A program made the translations under genes and the position numbers. Positions 1 to 8,525 of a stretch of DNA of 38,370 nt are shown here, piece after piece. The number at the start of each line of letters is the position of its first letter. Within the stretch, counting starts at the first letter, position 1. The DNA is from Nostoc sp. TH1S01 (GTDB lineage Bacteria > Cyanobacteriota > Cyanobacteriia > Cyanobacteriales > Nostocaceae). Under the pieces are notes generated by a model. It was not told the origin of the DNA, did not search any database, and saw nothing but the letters and a program-made list of their open reading frames with translations. The DNA is taken from positions 1 to 38,370 of the forward strand of contig JAGKSW010000088.1 in NCBI GenBank assembly GCA_018993265.1, read 5' to 3'.

Positions 1-42
1 AAAACGGGGGAGTGGCTCAAATAATGAGGATTTTAGCCTTAT

Positions 43-3000
43 TTAAAAAATACCTTGATCTTTACTTGAATTCCATTTGATTATTGATGATTCAGTAATT
101 AATGTAACCGTAAACTGTGAACCCTTACCGGGTAAACTATCGTATTTTAATACTCCGCCCAAACTTTCAACTTGATGCTTAGCCAGCCATACTCTCAAAC
201 CTGTATTTCCTTGATCACCTTTAGGAGTGAACCCAAGCAGAGAAATTTCGTCGAATTTTTCTAATGTAATACCAACTCCAGTATCACAAACTCGCACTTC
301 GATCCCAAGTTTACCATCTGCTTCTACAGTTCTAGCATTGATAGACAAAGTACCTCCATTTGGCATTGCATCGACAGCATTTTGTATGAGGTGATAAAAA
401 ATGCCAATCAATTGCTGTTCTCCACTTAACACTTTAGGTAAGTTTTGTGCCACCTTGATATCGGTGCGAATAATAGAAGGAACAGTCACTTCATTCAAAG
501 CATTTTTGATTATCGAGTGAATAAATAGAGGTTGAGGTTTTTCCTTATGCCCTATCTTCATACCTGTTAAAATTTGACTAACTTCATCTAGCAGAAGTAG
601 AGCTGTATCTCCTTTGTCTTTACTAATCTCAATTTTGTTTTGATCTTGGTTGCTGAAAATCTCTTGTAAAAATGTTTTGGCTGTATTAACTTTATTATTT
701 AATTGATGGAAAAATTTACCGGATACATCGCCAACTGTAGCGAATTTCTCTCTTTCAGCATTCTGTATATTCATAATAGCAATAACTGCCAAGCCCGCAA
801 GTAATTCTAATCTCCGCAAGTCTCTTTGCTTAAATTTTGCTTTTTGACGGCTTTCTACATTCAGCACACCAAGTATACGACAATCTTTATCTAAAAGAGG
901 TACACAGAGTTCTGAGCGGCTATTAGCAAAATAGTGTTTGTAGCGATGGTCTGTTTCAACATCATTGACTAATGCGGCTTTGCGTTGCATTGCAACCCAA
1001 CCAGTGATTCCTTCACCCATCTTGAGATGTGTAGAAATAGCTTCAATTGGCTCATTAGCAGGATATTTAGTCAAAGCAACAAGTTCTTGACTAATAGGTT
1101 GAAGGATACTGATAACTCCTATATCAGCTCCTGTATTTTCCACTGCTTTGCGTACAATTAGCTCCAAAAGTTTTTCCTGATCTAAAGTTGTAATAATTTC
1201 CCGCTCAATACTATCTAATGTCTGCAACCATCGTTGATTTTTGATTGCACTTGCTGCTGAAGAGGCTATAGAGTTAATAATTTCTTGTTCTTCATTGGAA
1301 AAAATATGAGTTCGTCGGTAATTAATAAACATAATTCCGACAATATCTTTATCAATTTTTAACAAAATACCTGCTAGAGATTTAACTCTTTCTATTTGGG
1401 TAAAGCACGAATTTTGAAATATAGGCTCTTTTTCAATATCTGTAATATAGACATTTGTTTCACCATTAATTAATCTAAATGGTACAGTATCTCTATCAAT
1501 ATCTAATTCCATTGCCTCCTCTTGCATCAACTTTCCGGCAATAATTGACGGAGTAAGGAATTGCTTTTCTGTCTGAATATATTCGTAAATCGCAACAACA
1601 TCTGCTGCTAGGACATTCAGTGTATTCCAAGCAATATGGCTTAACAAATTACTATCTATTTGATTAAGAGATTGTGTTACACACTGGAGTGTATATAGCT
1701 GACGTGCTTCATCACGCATTTTTTGATATGTCATTACACGCCAAATAGCATCAACAGCCCGATTAGCAAAGTACTGTCCTTGGCGTTCTAGCTCTTCAAT
1801 GAATGGATGTTCATCTCCAAAGTGGACGTACAACACTCCTACGAAAACAAAATTTTGTTTTTGTTCTATATGTTGCTCCTTAATTAATAATGGAAAGGCT
1901 GCACATGTTTTGGAACCTCTTGCCAACATCCCCTGATTTAAATCTATTTCTAAATTTTCATTAATTTTAGATGAATATGTAGTGTATTTAGGTTTATTTT
2001 CAGAAATACTTTGCCATCCTAACCCATTCTTGCGAGGTGAAAATTTATCTAATGTTGCATTGCCGAGGTCTCCTGCAAAGACTTCATATATATAACGCTC
2101 TTGATGTGGTTCCCATAAAAAATGCAAGGTAGTTAAGTCAGCTTGAAAAATATGTTTAGCATTCTCTGCAATAGTTTCTAAAACATAACGTAACCTACCA
2201 CGACGAATATCTAATGCCCGCCGTGCAATCAGTTGAGCTAGTAAGCTTGCTTGTTCATATGTTATTGGTTTTTCCGGATTTTCATATCCTGCTTCTAATG
2301 TGCCGATAACTTCAGGTAAAGAAGCAGTAGGTAGTGTCTGCATACGGATAACCCGATTGTTTCCTTTACCTTTAGCTGCTACAAAATTCTGATCCCATTC
2401 ATAGTGTTCAAACCAGTCTTCTACTACTTTTCCTTGGTCGTCATAAACTAAGAAAATAGGCGTAAAAATACGATTCAATCGGGCATGATTAAATTTTTCA
2501 TAAACCCAGCCATCAAACCGCTTGTCCCAACCAGAAATAATTTCAGTATCGCGAGTTTTAATAATATGTGCCTGTATATCTCTTAAATCTTGGTCTGCAT
2601 TGACGTAATGCTTGGCTTGATCAACCCATCTACTTGCAATCCCAGTACCATATACTGATTCAATAGTATCCTGCTCTGGCATCACCAATGATATGCCAAC
2701 AAAGTCAAAGCCTAGTAGGTCTTGAATTTCTTTACAAACATCATCTAAGATTTTTTCTAATCTAACCAAGTCTGAAGTTGCCTGGGCAATTTTTTCGTCA
2801 GTTTCCAAAAGTGGTTCAAATGCCTTTTGTTTTGGTTCTTTTCTCTTGATTGATTCTTGAATATCTGTAGATTTGTTAGTAATTATATTAATTATATCAG
2901 CAGCTTTGTTTAAACTAGTATCGCTGAGATGAGCATCAGTCAGATTTGCATTTTTCAGGATAGCATCAGTCAAGTCTGCTTTTCTGAGGTTAGCACCGTT

Positions 3001-3366
3001 GAGGTTGGCGTCAGTGAGGATAGCACCTTTAAGATCAACACCACTTAGGTTAGCATCGGTGAGATTTGCATCGCTTAAGTTAGCACCACTTAAGTTGGCA
3101 TTTCTCAAGTTAGCACCGCTTAAGTTAGCACCGCTGAGGTTAGCACCGCTAAGGTTAGTACATCTGAGGTTAGTCTCGCTTAAATCGGCAAAACTCAAGT
3201 TTGCTTTGCTCAAATTATCTTCGCTTAGGTCTTCACCACTGAGGTCAATGCCTACAAAATCTTCAGTGAGATTCAGACCAGCGATCTGCACTATTTCAGA
3301 AAATTTGTTAGTTTGAGTTTGGACTAACTCTTGCAATAAATTTGGAAAAGATAGTTCGTTTTTCAT
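43..3366 (-). CDS. Pentapeptide-repeat / multi-GAF sensor histidine kinase-like protein (1107 aa)
   Basis: Residues about 36-150 are a run of A(N/D)LSG-type pentapeptide repeats, expected to form a right-handed quadrilateral beta-helix. Three to four GAF-like sensor regions follow (roughly 195-400, 400-560, 575-740, 745-880). The C-terminus is a histidine kinase-type module with an H-box-like FHQLNN motif (H887), an N-box QNAVDAMPNGG (about 995), a G1 box CDTGVGI (about 1028) and a C-terminal GKGSQFTVTL. There is no transmembrane segment, so it is probably cytosolic. The ATG at 3366 overlaps the TGA of the upstream gene (ATGA), which implies translational coupling. No response regulator is adjacent. 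The ATPase may therefore signal to the co-encoded hydrolase or small protein, or to a distant regulator; this is inference. The last gene of a three-gene operon; fusing pentapeptides ahead of GAF-kinase domains is unusual. Architecture is confident, function is not. Confidence 0.85.
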   Translation of the reverse strand: MKNELSFPNLLQELVQTQTNKFSEIVQIAGLNLTEDFVGIDLSGEDLSEDNLSKANLSFADLSETNLRCTNLSGANLSGANLSGANLRNANLSGANLSDANLTDANLSGVDLKGAILTDANLNGANLRKADLTDAILKNANLTDAHLSDTSLNKAADIINIITNKSTDIQESIKRKEPKQKAFEPLLETDEKIAQATSDLVRLEKILDDVCKEIQDLLGFDFVGISLVMPEQDTIESVYGTGIASRWVDQAKHYVNADQDLRDIQAHIIKTRDTEIISGWDKRFDGWVYEKFNHARLNRIFTPIFLVYDDQGKVVEDWFEHYEWDQNFVAAKGKGNNRVIRMQTLPTASLPEVIGTLEAGYENPEKPITYEQASLLAQLIARRALDIRRGRLRYVLETIAENAKHIFQADLTTLHFLWEPHQERYIYEVFAGDLGNATLDKFSPRKNGLGWQSISENKPKYTTYSSKINENLEIDLNQGMLARGSKTCAAFPLLIKEQHIEQKQNFVFVGVLYVHFGDEHPFIEELERQGQYFANRAVDAIWRVMTYQKMRDEARQLYTLQCVTQSLNQIDSNLLSHIAWNTLNVLAADVVAIYEYIQTEKQFLTPSIIAGKLMQEEAMELDIDRDTVPFRLINGETNVYITDIEKEPIFQNSCFTQIERVKSLAGILLKIDKDIVGIMFINYRRTHIFSNEEQEIINSIASSAASAIKNQRWLQTLDSIEREIITTLDQEKLLELIVRKAVENTGADIGVISILQPISQELVALTKYPANEPIEAISTHLKMGEGITGWVAMQRKAALVNDVETDHRYKHYFANSRSELCVPLLDKDCRILGVLNVESRQKAKFKQRDLRRLELLAGLAVIAIMNIQNAEREKFATVGDVSGKFFHQLNNKVNTAKTFLQEIFSNQDQNKIEISKDKGDTALLLLDEVSQILTGMKIGHKEKPQPLFIHSIIKNALNEVTVPSIIRTDIKVAQNLPKVLSGEQQLIGIFYHLIQNAVDAMPNGGTLSINARTVEADGKLGIEVRVCDTGVGITLEKFDEISLLGFTPKGDQGNTGLRVWLAKHQVESLGGVLKYDSLPGKGSQFTVTLITESSIIKWNSSKDQGIF

Positions 3367-3947
3367 ACATAAAAGTCTGCCTGAAGTATGTAAGGATAAA
3401 ATAGTTTTTTTACAAGTTTTTGAAGTGTTATTTCTAATTGTCTTTTCTTTTTTTTGTTTTTAAATAATCCTGCAACTTGCTCTTTTGATAAATTGGTTAA
3501 TTCATCATCAATCTCAGTTATACGAACATCTGTATTGAAAACAAGTTCAAAACTTGCTTCCACAGAACAGATTCCGTTATTTTCCATATTTACATCCTGT
3601 GCGCTTAGTTGCTGTATACCTTTGGATACAGTTCCTAGCTTAGTTTTATTGAATGAACCTTTTAAAACTTGAGATTCTTTAGTTTTTAAATTAAAAACCC
3701 AACTTATATTATTCTCCGATCCTCCAGTTAAATCAACCTGAAAATTAACGAATTGAGACGTATCTATAGACTCAATAGGTATATTTCCATTTCGTAAACG
3801 CAGCCTTAGTTGTCCGCGTTTTAATCCAAACAGGATTGGAACACCATCTATACTTAGCCGCTGTTCACTAAAATTTCCAGTTATGTAAAGGTTAACCTGT
3901 TGTTTGTCAACAGGTTCTGTGTGAATTTTAATAAATAAAAATTCAAT
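3363..3947 (-). CDS. Unrecognised beta-rich protein, non-ATG start (about 194 aa)
   Basis: The only ATG in this frame (3587) would give 74 residues. However, the frame stays open upstream to a TGA that lies inside the hydrolase gene, and the upstream part reads as protein: alternating hydrophobic strands such as NLYITGNFS, VPILFGLKRG and NFQVDLTGG. A strong Shine-Dalgarno sequence, GGAGGGG, sits at 3960-3966, and an ATT codon follows at 3947. A CTG at 3989 overlaps the hydrolase stop (CTGA) and is the other candidate. The C-terminal part contains EIDDELTNLSKEQVAGLF and a lysine-rich stretch encoded by a run of eight A. It lies between the hydrolase and the kinase-like gene and overlaps the latter by ATGA. 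I do not recognise the family. The coding call is fairly good; the exact start is uncertain. Confidence 0.6.
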   Translation of the reverse strand: MEFLFIKIHTEPVDKQQVNLYITGNFSEQRLSIDGVPILFGLKRGQLRLRLRNGNIPIESIDTSQFVNFQVDLTGGSENNISWVFNLKTKESQVLKGSFNKTKLGTVSKGIQQLSAQDVNMENNGICSVEASFELVFNTDVRITEIDDELTNLSKEQVAGLFKNKKKKRQLEITLQKLVKKLFYPYILQADFYV

Positions 3948-3959
3948 ACCAGTATTTAT

Positions 3960-3966
3960 CCCCTCC
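3960..3966 (-). promoter_or_regulatory. Strong ribosome binding site GGAGGGG for the non-ATG gene
   Basis: GGAGGGG lies 22-26 bases past the hydrolase stop codon. No ATG, GTG or TTG in the matching frame is nearby; the first plausible initiator is ATT, 12 bases downstream at 3947. This site is the main reason to place the start of the middle gene here and not at the internal ATG at 3587. Confidence 0.5.
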
Positions 3967-3985
3967 GAATCTTGAACATCGGTAT

Positions 3986-4837
3986 TCAGAGGGGGTAATA
4001 AGGGTTTTCAGATTTCACAAAATTGGGTTGTAAAACAATTTCACCAGAAAGCAGTTGTGGTCGCGGCTTTATATGTTTTTCAATAAACTGCTTGACACTG
4101 AGATAGACTAAATCTTCTTTGGAACTGGGTTTGGCAATTTGATTATGGTCTTTGGCGATCGCTACTGGGTTAACATTTACAATGCTTGGGTTTGCACTAT
4201 CCTCGTCTACAACCAAAATTCCGGCTGTCGGCTGGGTTTCATAAAATACCTTGGTATCAATTGCTAAACTCTGAACATTCTGCCGGTACCACTCGTTGAG
4301 GCTACGTAATGCTGGTACGTGCGCCTTCAATTCTTCAACGTTGACTGTAGGTCGCACCAACATGCTGAAATGATCAATTAATTTTGCTAAATGAGAACCT
4401 GTGTGTGGCGTGGATAAAAAAACAATTCCCTTAGTCTGCTCGATCAGAGTTTGCATTCGGAAATTTTGTGCGGTGCGAAGCATTTCTTTGATTAACAGCC
4501 CGCCCATACTATGAGTCACAAAAACTACTGGTCGATACCCGATTTCCCGTACTTGCAAAAATTCTAGTAAGTTGCTGGCTTGGTCAAACCTGGGCATTGC
4601 TGAACCGCTAAATTCAAAACGTGCAGCATCGTACCCAAAAGTCCAAACTCCCACATCAATTCCTTTGTGTGTTAAGTCGTCTTTGAGCCAAGTCAGCCAA
4701 AAATCACAATCGCTGCGATCGCGTCGGTCTTGGTAATGCCAAGTTCCCCATGCATCTCCTGCCAAACCATGAATAAAAATTACATCGCCGCTGCGTTGAG
4801 GATTCTCGCACCCTGAGACACAAAATAACTCGGACAT
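3986..4837 (-). CDS. SERAC1-like alpha/beta hydrolase (putative lipase/esterase)
   Basis: 283 residues with an alpha/beta-hydrolase fold. Visible elements are the oxyanion loop FIHGLAGDAWGTW (residues 21-33), the nucleophile elbow THSMGG (Ser110), a conserved STPHTGS stretch (142-148) and a likely catalytic His231 in KDHNQIAKP. This pattern matches SERAC1/PGAP1-type serine hydrolases, which in bacteria often occur as stand-alone enzymes or as effector domains beside signalling NTPases (family knowledge). There is no signal peptide, so it should be cytosolic. It is the first gene of the operon that continues through the unrecognised beta-rich protein to the pentapeptide/GAF/kinase gene. Its promoter should lie in the divergent region shared with tpiA. 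The substrate is unknown; phospholipid or acyl-ester hydrolysis is the usual guess. Confidence 0.85.
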   Translation of the reverse strand: MSELFCVSGCENPQRSGDVIFIHGLAGDAWGTWHYQDRRDRSDCDFWLTWLKDDLTHKGIDVGVWTFGYDAARFEFSGSAMPRFDQASNLLEFLQVREIGYRPVVFVTHSMGGLLIKEMLRTAQNFRMQTLIEQTKGIVFLSTPHTGSHLAKLIDHFSMLVRPTVNVEELKAHVPALRSLNEWYRQNVQSLAIDTKVFYETQPTAGILVVDEDSANPSIVNVNPVAIAKDHNQIAKPSSKEDLVYLSVKQFIEKHIKPRPQLLSGEIVLQPNFVKSENPYYPL

Positions 4838-5385
4838 AATACTTTATTTGAAATGACCAAGACTGTTAAGCACTAGTTTAAGTAGTTTTACTGTCACTAC
4901 TGAATTATCAAATTCTACCAAAACATTTGTATTCTAGGTCTTCTACGCTGTATTTTCGCTGAAAAAAGCAGCAATGTTTATAAATCAAGCACTTTGCAAT
5001 TGCTTGTGTAATTGATGTCTAGATTCAATGAAAAGGGTGTATGGAGTGTGGAGAACCTCATGCTTAAAAGTAGGGGTTTACCTCCAAAGACCTTTGTTTT
5101 TTTGGGCTACGCCACTCAAAACAAAGTAGTGCAATTGCAATTTTTAAAATTGTGAAATCTTCAACTATCGCTGTGCCTGTTCTTGCTTCGCCAAAATTCT
5201 TTTCAGGGAAGTTTGGTATTTAACTGCGTTTCATAAAACGGTGCGTTGCTTTGGTTCTCAAAGTTGTAGCAACTGCCACGCCCAAGTTCCACTGCGTTAT
5301 ACTTGGGGTCTTCTCGGAAAAGTTGATAAAAAGTAGTAGAGTGAAAAATGCATCTATTAGCGTTAGGAATTTGACTACATCACCT
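4838..5385. other. Divergent intergenic region between the hydrolase operon and tpiA
   Basis: About 550 bases with no convincing gene. It must hold the divergent promoters of the hydrolase operon (minus) and tpiA (plus). The one structural element seen is an inverted repeat, CTTTGTTTT at 5092-5100 against AAAACAAAG at 5118-5126, with GGCTACGCCAC in its loop. An open frame continues upstream of tpiA from 5251, but those residues are not TPI-like. Confidence 0.5.
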
Positions 5386-6117
5386 GTGCGGAAAATTGTT
5401 ATTGCCGGTAACTGGAAAATGTTTAAAACCCAGGCAGAGACTCAAGATTTCTTGCGAGGGTTTCTGCCTCATTTAGACAAAACGCCCGAAGAGCGAGAAG
5501 TATTATTGTGTCCTCCTTTCACCGATTTAAGCATTTTGTCTCAAAGTTTGCATGGTAGCCGTGTACAACTCGGAGCGCAAAATGTTCATTGGGAAGACTC
5601 TGGAGCTTATACTGGTGAAATTGCCGCTCCTATGCTTACAGAAATTGGTGTTCGTTATGTAATTGTCGGTCATAGCGAACGACGGCAATATTTTGGTGAA
5701 ACAGACGAGACAGTTAATCTACGTCTGAAAGCTGCTCAAAAACACGGTTTAACCCCAGTTTTATGTGTAGGGGAAACAAAACAACAACGCGATTTAGGGC
5801 AAACTGAATCACTAATTACTACTCAGCTAGAAAACGACCTAGTGAATGTAGATCAAGATAATTTAGTGATTGCTTATGAACCCATTTGGGCAATTGGTAC
5901 TGGTGACACCTGTGAAGCTACAGAAGCTAATCGAGTTATTGGCTTAATTCGCAGTCAGTTAAAGAACCCCAATGTTCCGATTCAATATGGTGGCTCAGTC
6001 AAGCCAAACAATATTGATGAGATCATGGCTCAACCAGAAATTGACGGCGTGCTTGTGGGAGGAGCCAGTCTGGAACCTGAAAGTTTTGCCCGGATTGTAA
6101 ACTATAACTATCAATAG
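5386..6117 (+). CDS. tpiA: Triosephosphate isomerase
   Basis: Interconverts dihydroxyacetone phosphate and glyceraldehyde 3-phosphate in glycolysis and the Calvin cycle. From the GTG at 5386 the protein is 243 residues, the normal size. It begins [12 protein letters not shown] with the phosphate-binding Asn and the catalytic Lys, then has the catalytic His in VGHSERR, the catalytic Glu with the mobile loop in [11 protein letters not shown], and the C-terminal phosphate loops YGGSVKP and GVLVGGASL. The frame is open further upstream, but that 45-residue extension is not TPI-like. A TTG at 5371 preceded by AGGA is an alternative start giving five more residues. It lies 102 bases before folP in the same direction, with heptamer repeats in the gap, so cotranscription is possible but not shown. 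Confidence 0.97.
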   Translation: MRKIVIAGNWKMFKTQAETQDFLRGFLPHLDKTPEEREVLLCPPFTDLSILSQSLHGSRVQLGAQNVHWEDSGAYTGEIAAPMLTEIGVRYVIVGHSERRQYFGETDETVNLRLKAAQKHGLTPVLCVGETKQQRDLGQTESLITTQLENDLVNVDQDNLVIAYEPIWAIGTGDTCEATEANRVIGLIRSQLKNPNVPIQYGGSVKPNNIDEIMAQPEIDGVLVGGASLEPESFARIVNYNYQ

Positions 6118-6170
6118 TCTCATGTGCAACGCCTTTTCCCTGGCTCTGCCGGGGAATGGGTGTAACTAAG

Positions 6171-6198
6171 TTAAAAGTCAAAAGTCAAAAATCAAAAG
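6171..6198. repeat. Short tandem heptamer repeat (AAAAGTC type)
   Basis: Imperfect tandem copies of AAAAGTC between tpiA and folP. This belongs to the short tandemly repeated repetitive sequences known from heterocystous cyanobacteria. Confidence 0.8.
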
Positions 6199-6219
6199 AA
6201 TCAGACTTTATCGCTTTGT

Positions 6220-7059
6220 ATGCCCAGTAATTTAATTATTCGCGGGCGTTGTTTCGCTTGGGGACAGCGCACTTATTTAATGGGTGTGCTAAATGTAACT
6301 CCCGATAGTTTTAGTGATGGTGGCGATTTTAATAGCACATCTGCGGCGTTAGCCCAAGCCCAAGCAATGGTAGCTGCTGGTGCTGACATCATTGATGTTG
6401 GTGGACAATCAACTCGCCCAGGGGCAGAGCAAATTAATTTGGCGGAAGAATTAGAGCGAGTTATCCCCATCATCAAGGCAATACGCTCGGAAATGACAGT
6501 GCCGATTTCTGTAGATACAACTAGGGCATCTGTAGCAAAAGCAGCGATCGTATCTGGAGCAGATATTGTGAATGATATTTCTGGCGGGACATTTGATGAT
6601 GAGATGTTGCCGACAGTGGCGAGTTTAGGTGTGCCGATAGTTTTGATGCACATTCGAGGAACACCACAGACAATGCAACAAATGACAGAGTATGAAGATT
6701 TGCTGGGAGAGATTGCGAGTTTTGTAACAGGACAAATTTTGGCCGCAACCAAGGCAGGCATTGACCAAGAAAAAATTATTATTGATCCTGGGATTGGTTT
6801 TGCTAAGAATTATGAGCAAAATTTAGAGATTTTGCGTAACTTGCGATCGCTCACACAACTAAACTGTCCTATTTTAGTAGGCGTATCGCGTAAAAGTTTT
6901 ATTGGTCGCATTCTCAATCAACCAAATCCCAAGGCACGTGTCTGGGGAACAGCAGCGGCTTGTTGTGCTGCTATTGCTAACGGTGCGGATATTCTACGAG
7001 TTCACGATGTCAAGGAAATACGTGAAGTCTCGCTAGTGGCGGATACGTTGTTTCGGTAA
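6220..7059 (+). CDS. folP: Dihydropteroate synthase
   Basis: Condenses 6-hydroxymethyl-dihydropterin pyrophosphate with p-aminobenzoate in folate synthesis; it is the sulfonamide target in other bacteria. The 279 residues carry the family signatures in order: MGVLNVTPDSFSDGG (about 21-35), IIDVGGQSTRPGA (57-69), PISVDTTRA (95-103), a central GADIVNDISGG, and near the end IDPGIGFAKN and LVGVSRKSFIG. Length and order are typical for a single-domain DHPS. The ATG at 6220 is the natural start. It follows tpiA in the same direction. Confidence 0.97.
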   Translation: MPSNLIIRGRCFAWGQRTYLMGVLNVTPDSFSDGGDFNSTSAALAQAQAMVAAGADIIDVGGQSTRPGAEQINLAEELERVIPIIKAIRSEMTVPISVDTTRASVAKAAIVSGADIVNDISGGTFDDEMLPTVASLGVPIVLMHIRGTPQTMQQMTEYEDLLGEIASFVTGQILAATKAGIDQEKIIIDPGIGFAKNYEQNLEILRNLRSLTQLNCPILVGVSRKSFIGRILNQPNPKARVWGTAAACCAAIANGADILRVHDVKEIREVSLVADTLFR

Positions 7060-7060
7060 A

Positions 7061-7089
7061 GGGGCTAGGGGCTAGAGGCTAGAGGTTAG
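7061..7089. repeat. Short tandem repeat (GGGGCTA/GAGGCTA type)
   Basis: Tandem imperfect heptamers GGGGCTA, GAGGCTA and GAGGTTA directly after the folP stop codon. The same family appears again after the DUF3084 gene at 19034-19065. Confidence 0.85.
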
Positions 7090-7098
7090 TATTTTTGA

Positions 7099-7176
7099 CT
7101 CAGCACTCACACTTCGACTTACCTCGACTTCGCTCGGTACAAGTCGCTCAGTGTACAGCACTCAGCACTCAGCACT
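7099..7176. repeat. CTCAGCA heptamer repeat module
   Basis: A composite module: CTCAGCACT, a CTTCGACTT-rich middle, GTACAAGTC, GCTCAGTGTACA, then tandem CTCAGCA units. It lies between folP and the SPFH gene. A near-identical module occurs inside the coding sequence of the M20 amidohydrolase at 28548-28646, which makes this the intergenic copy of a mobile or spreading repeat. Confidence 0.85.
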
Positions 7177-7179
7177 TTT

Positions 7180-8010
7180 TTAAGCTTGACCATTCCCATT
7201 CCCTTCAGTACTAACCGTATCACCCAGCATTTGATCTAATGCACCTTCAGATACGCTGGGGTTGAGAAACACGATTTTGGCATTGTTGCTAGCGCCAAGT
7301 TTTTGACTAGCTTCTAACTGTTCTTGGGCTACTAAATACCGCAGAATTTCTTTGGTTTCTGGTTTAGCTGTGATAGCTTCCGAAAGGATGCGGATAGATT
7401 CTTTGGTGGCTTCGGCACGCTTAATAGCTGCTTGTCTATCACCTTCCGCTTCTAAAATCGCAGCTTGTTTTTTAATTTCCGCTGCTTGTTGTTCTGCCAT
7501 TGATTTTTGAACACTTTCTGGGGGTGTAATGCTTTGAATATCTACCCGGATAATCTTGACTCCCCATTTTTTACTGGTTTCATTTACAATCTGCAACAGT
7601 GATTGGTTCATTTGATTTCTGGCAGAAGTAGTTTCTGCTAGCGTTCTATCGGCAATATGAGTGCGGAGTTCAACTGTTACTAAGTTGGCAAGGGCTACTT
7701 GCACATCTTCAACTTTATAAAAGCTGTCTTCCATACTGGTAATTTGCCAAGTGACAACACCATCCACTTCCAAATAAACGTTATCTTTAGTAATTACTTT
7801 CTGCGGCTTAATGTCTAAAATCTGCTCTCTGGTGGTATCTTCCATCACAACCTGATCCACAAAAGGCACAATAAAGTTTAAGCCTGGTCTGAGTGTGCGG
7901 TGTCTTTGTCCCAAGCGTTCAACTAAGGCTTCATTACCTTCATTAATAATTTTGGCTGACCCTAACGCATAGCCCACAAGGGCTAAGACTATAGCAATAA
8001 TTGGCTCCAT
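7180..8010 (-). CDS. SPFH domain / stomatin-prohibitin family membrane protein (QmcA-like)
   Basis: 276 residues. An N-terminal membrane anchor (about residues 3-19, IIAIVLALVGYALG) is followed by an SPFH/Band-7 domain: EALVERLGQ, LRPGLNFIVPFVD, the TTREQILDI strand, DGVVTWQI, and the coiled-coil-forming AEQQAAEIKKQAAILEAEG with RAEATKES. The C-terminal tail is disordered and Gly/Asn-rich. SPFH proteins oligomerise in membrane microdomains and often control membrane proteases; here no NfeD or FtsH gene is adjacent, so the partner is unknown. The stop codon lies just beyond the CTCAGCA repeat module. Confidence 0.93.
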   Translation of the reverse strand: MEPIIAIVLALVGYALGSAKIINEGNEALVERLGQRHRTLRPGLNFIVPFVDQVVMEDTTREQILDIKPQKVITKDNVYLEVDGVVTWQITSMEDSFYKVEDVQVALANLVTVELRTHIADRTLAETTSARNQMNQSLLQIVNETSKKWGVKIIRVDIQSITPPESVQKSMAEQQAAEIKKQAAILEAEGDRQAAIKRAEATKESIRILSEAITAKPETKEILRYLVAQEQLEASQKLGASNNAKIVFLNPSVSEGALDQMLGDTVSTEGNGNGQA

Positions 8011-8525
8011 AGATGCTCCTATTTAGCAATTGGGAGAATTAACTGTTAAGGATATGGTATTTTTCCTACCTTTTAGTCTAATCTCTTGAGTTTGTGCTTT
8101 TTATACGCACTCAATCACAGATTCAGCATCTGTATATTTGCTTTGTGTTAAGCAGATAGGACAGATTGGCAGAATGCGATCGTTATTAAAGCATCTTGAT
8201 AACATACTGGCAAGAAAATTACTGAAGAAGAATTCAGAATTCAAGAGCCAGAATTCAGTTTGGGGCTTCTATAGGCGTAGATTGAGAATCAAGGTTAAAA
8301 GACAGCGATTTTAAGCTTGGAGAAAAAATTCTTTCCTGACGGAAACCTTTGATTTCAGGCATATAGGACTAATATTTGATTTTTGAAAAAAATCAGTACC
8401 CCAGATTAGGCATCTTTCCTACTCCCTACTCCCTATTCCCTACTCCCTGCCTAAACAAGTAAATTCGGAAATCAAACCGGATTCCTATAGTGTCTTCTGA
8501 ATTCTGTCTTCTGACTCCTTTGTAC
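8011..8525. other. Intergenic region rich in short repeats
   Basis: About 515 bases with no credible gene. It holds GAATTC-containing repeats at 8227-8258 and about 8494-8520, and ACTCCCT-type tandem repeats at 8418-8450. An 18-base segment at 8234-8251, TCAGAATTCAAGAGCCAG, recurs inverted at 16281-16298 upstream of ntcA. The SPFH promoter should be near the 8011 end. Confidence 0.6.
8418..8450. repeat. Tandem ACTCCCT heptamer repeat
   Basis: Four to five tandem copies of CTACTCC/CTATTCC heptamers. Related runs occur at about 14907-14985, 27428-27451 and 37985-38018. Confidence 0.85.

Noticed and set aside
3061-3240. Regular DNA repeats that could look like a CRISPR or tandem array
   Set aside because: The 15-base periodicity is the codon pattern of pentapeptide repeats, not repeat-spacer structure. 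The same applies to 31260-31500.
2999-3316. Open frame on the plus strand opposite the pentapeptide region
   Set aside because: It is the antisense shadow of the pentapeptide repeats, which gives a simple LAPLRLAP-type product; no ribosome binding site or motif.
5251-5385. N-terminal extension of tpiA
   Set aside because: The 45 upstream residues are not TPI-like, and the enzyme normally begins at [11 protein letters not shown].
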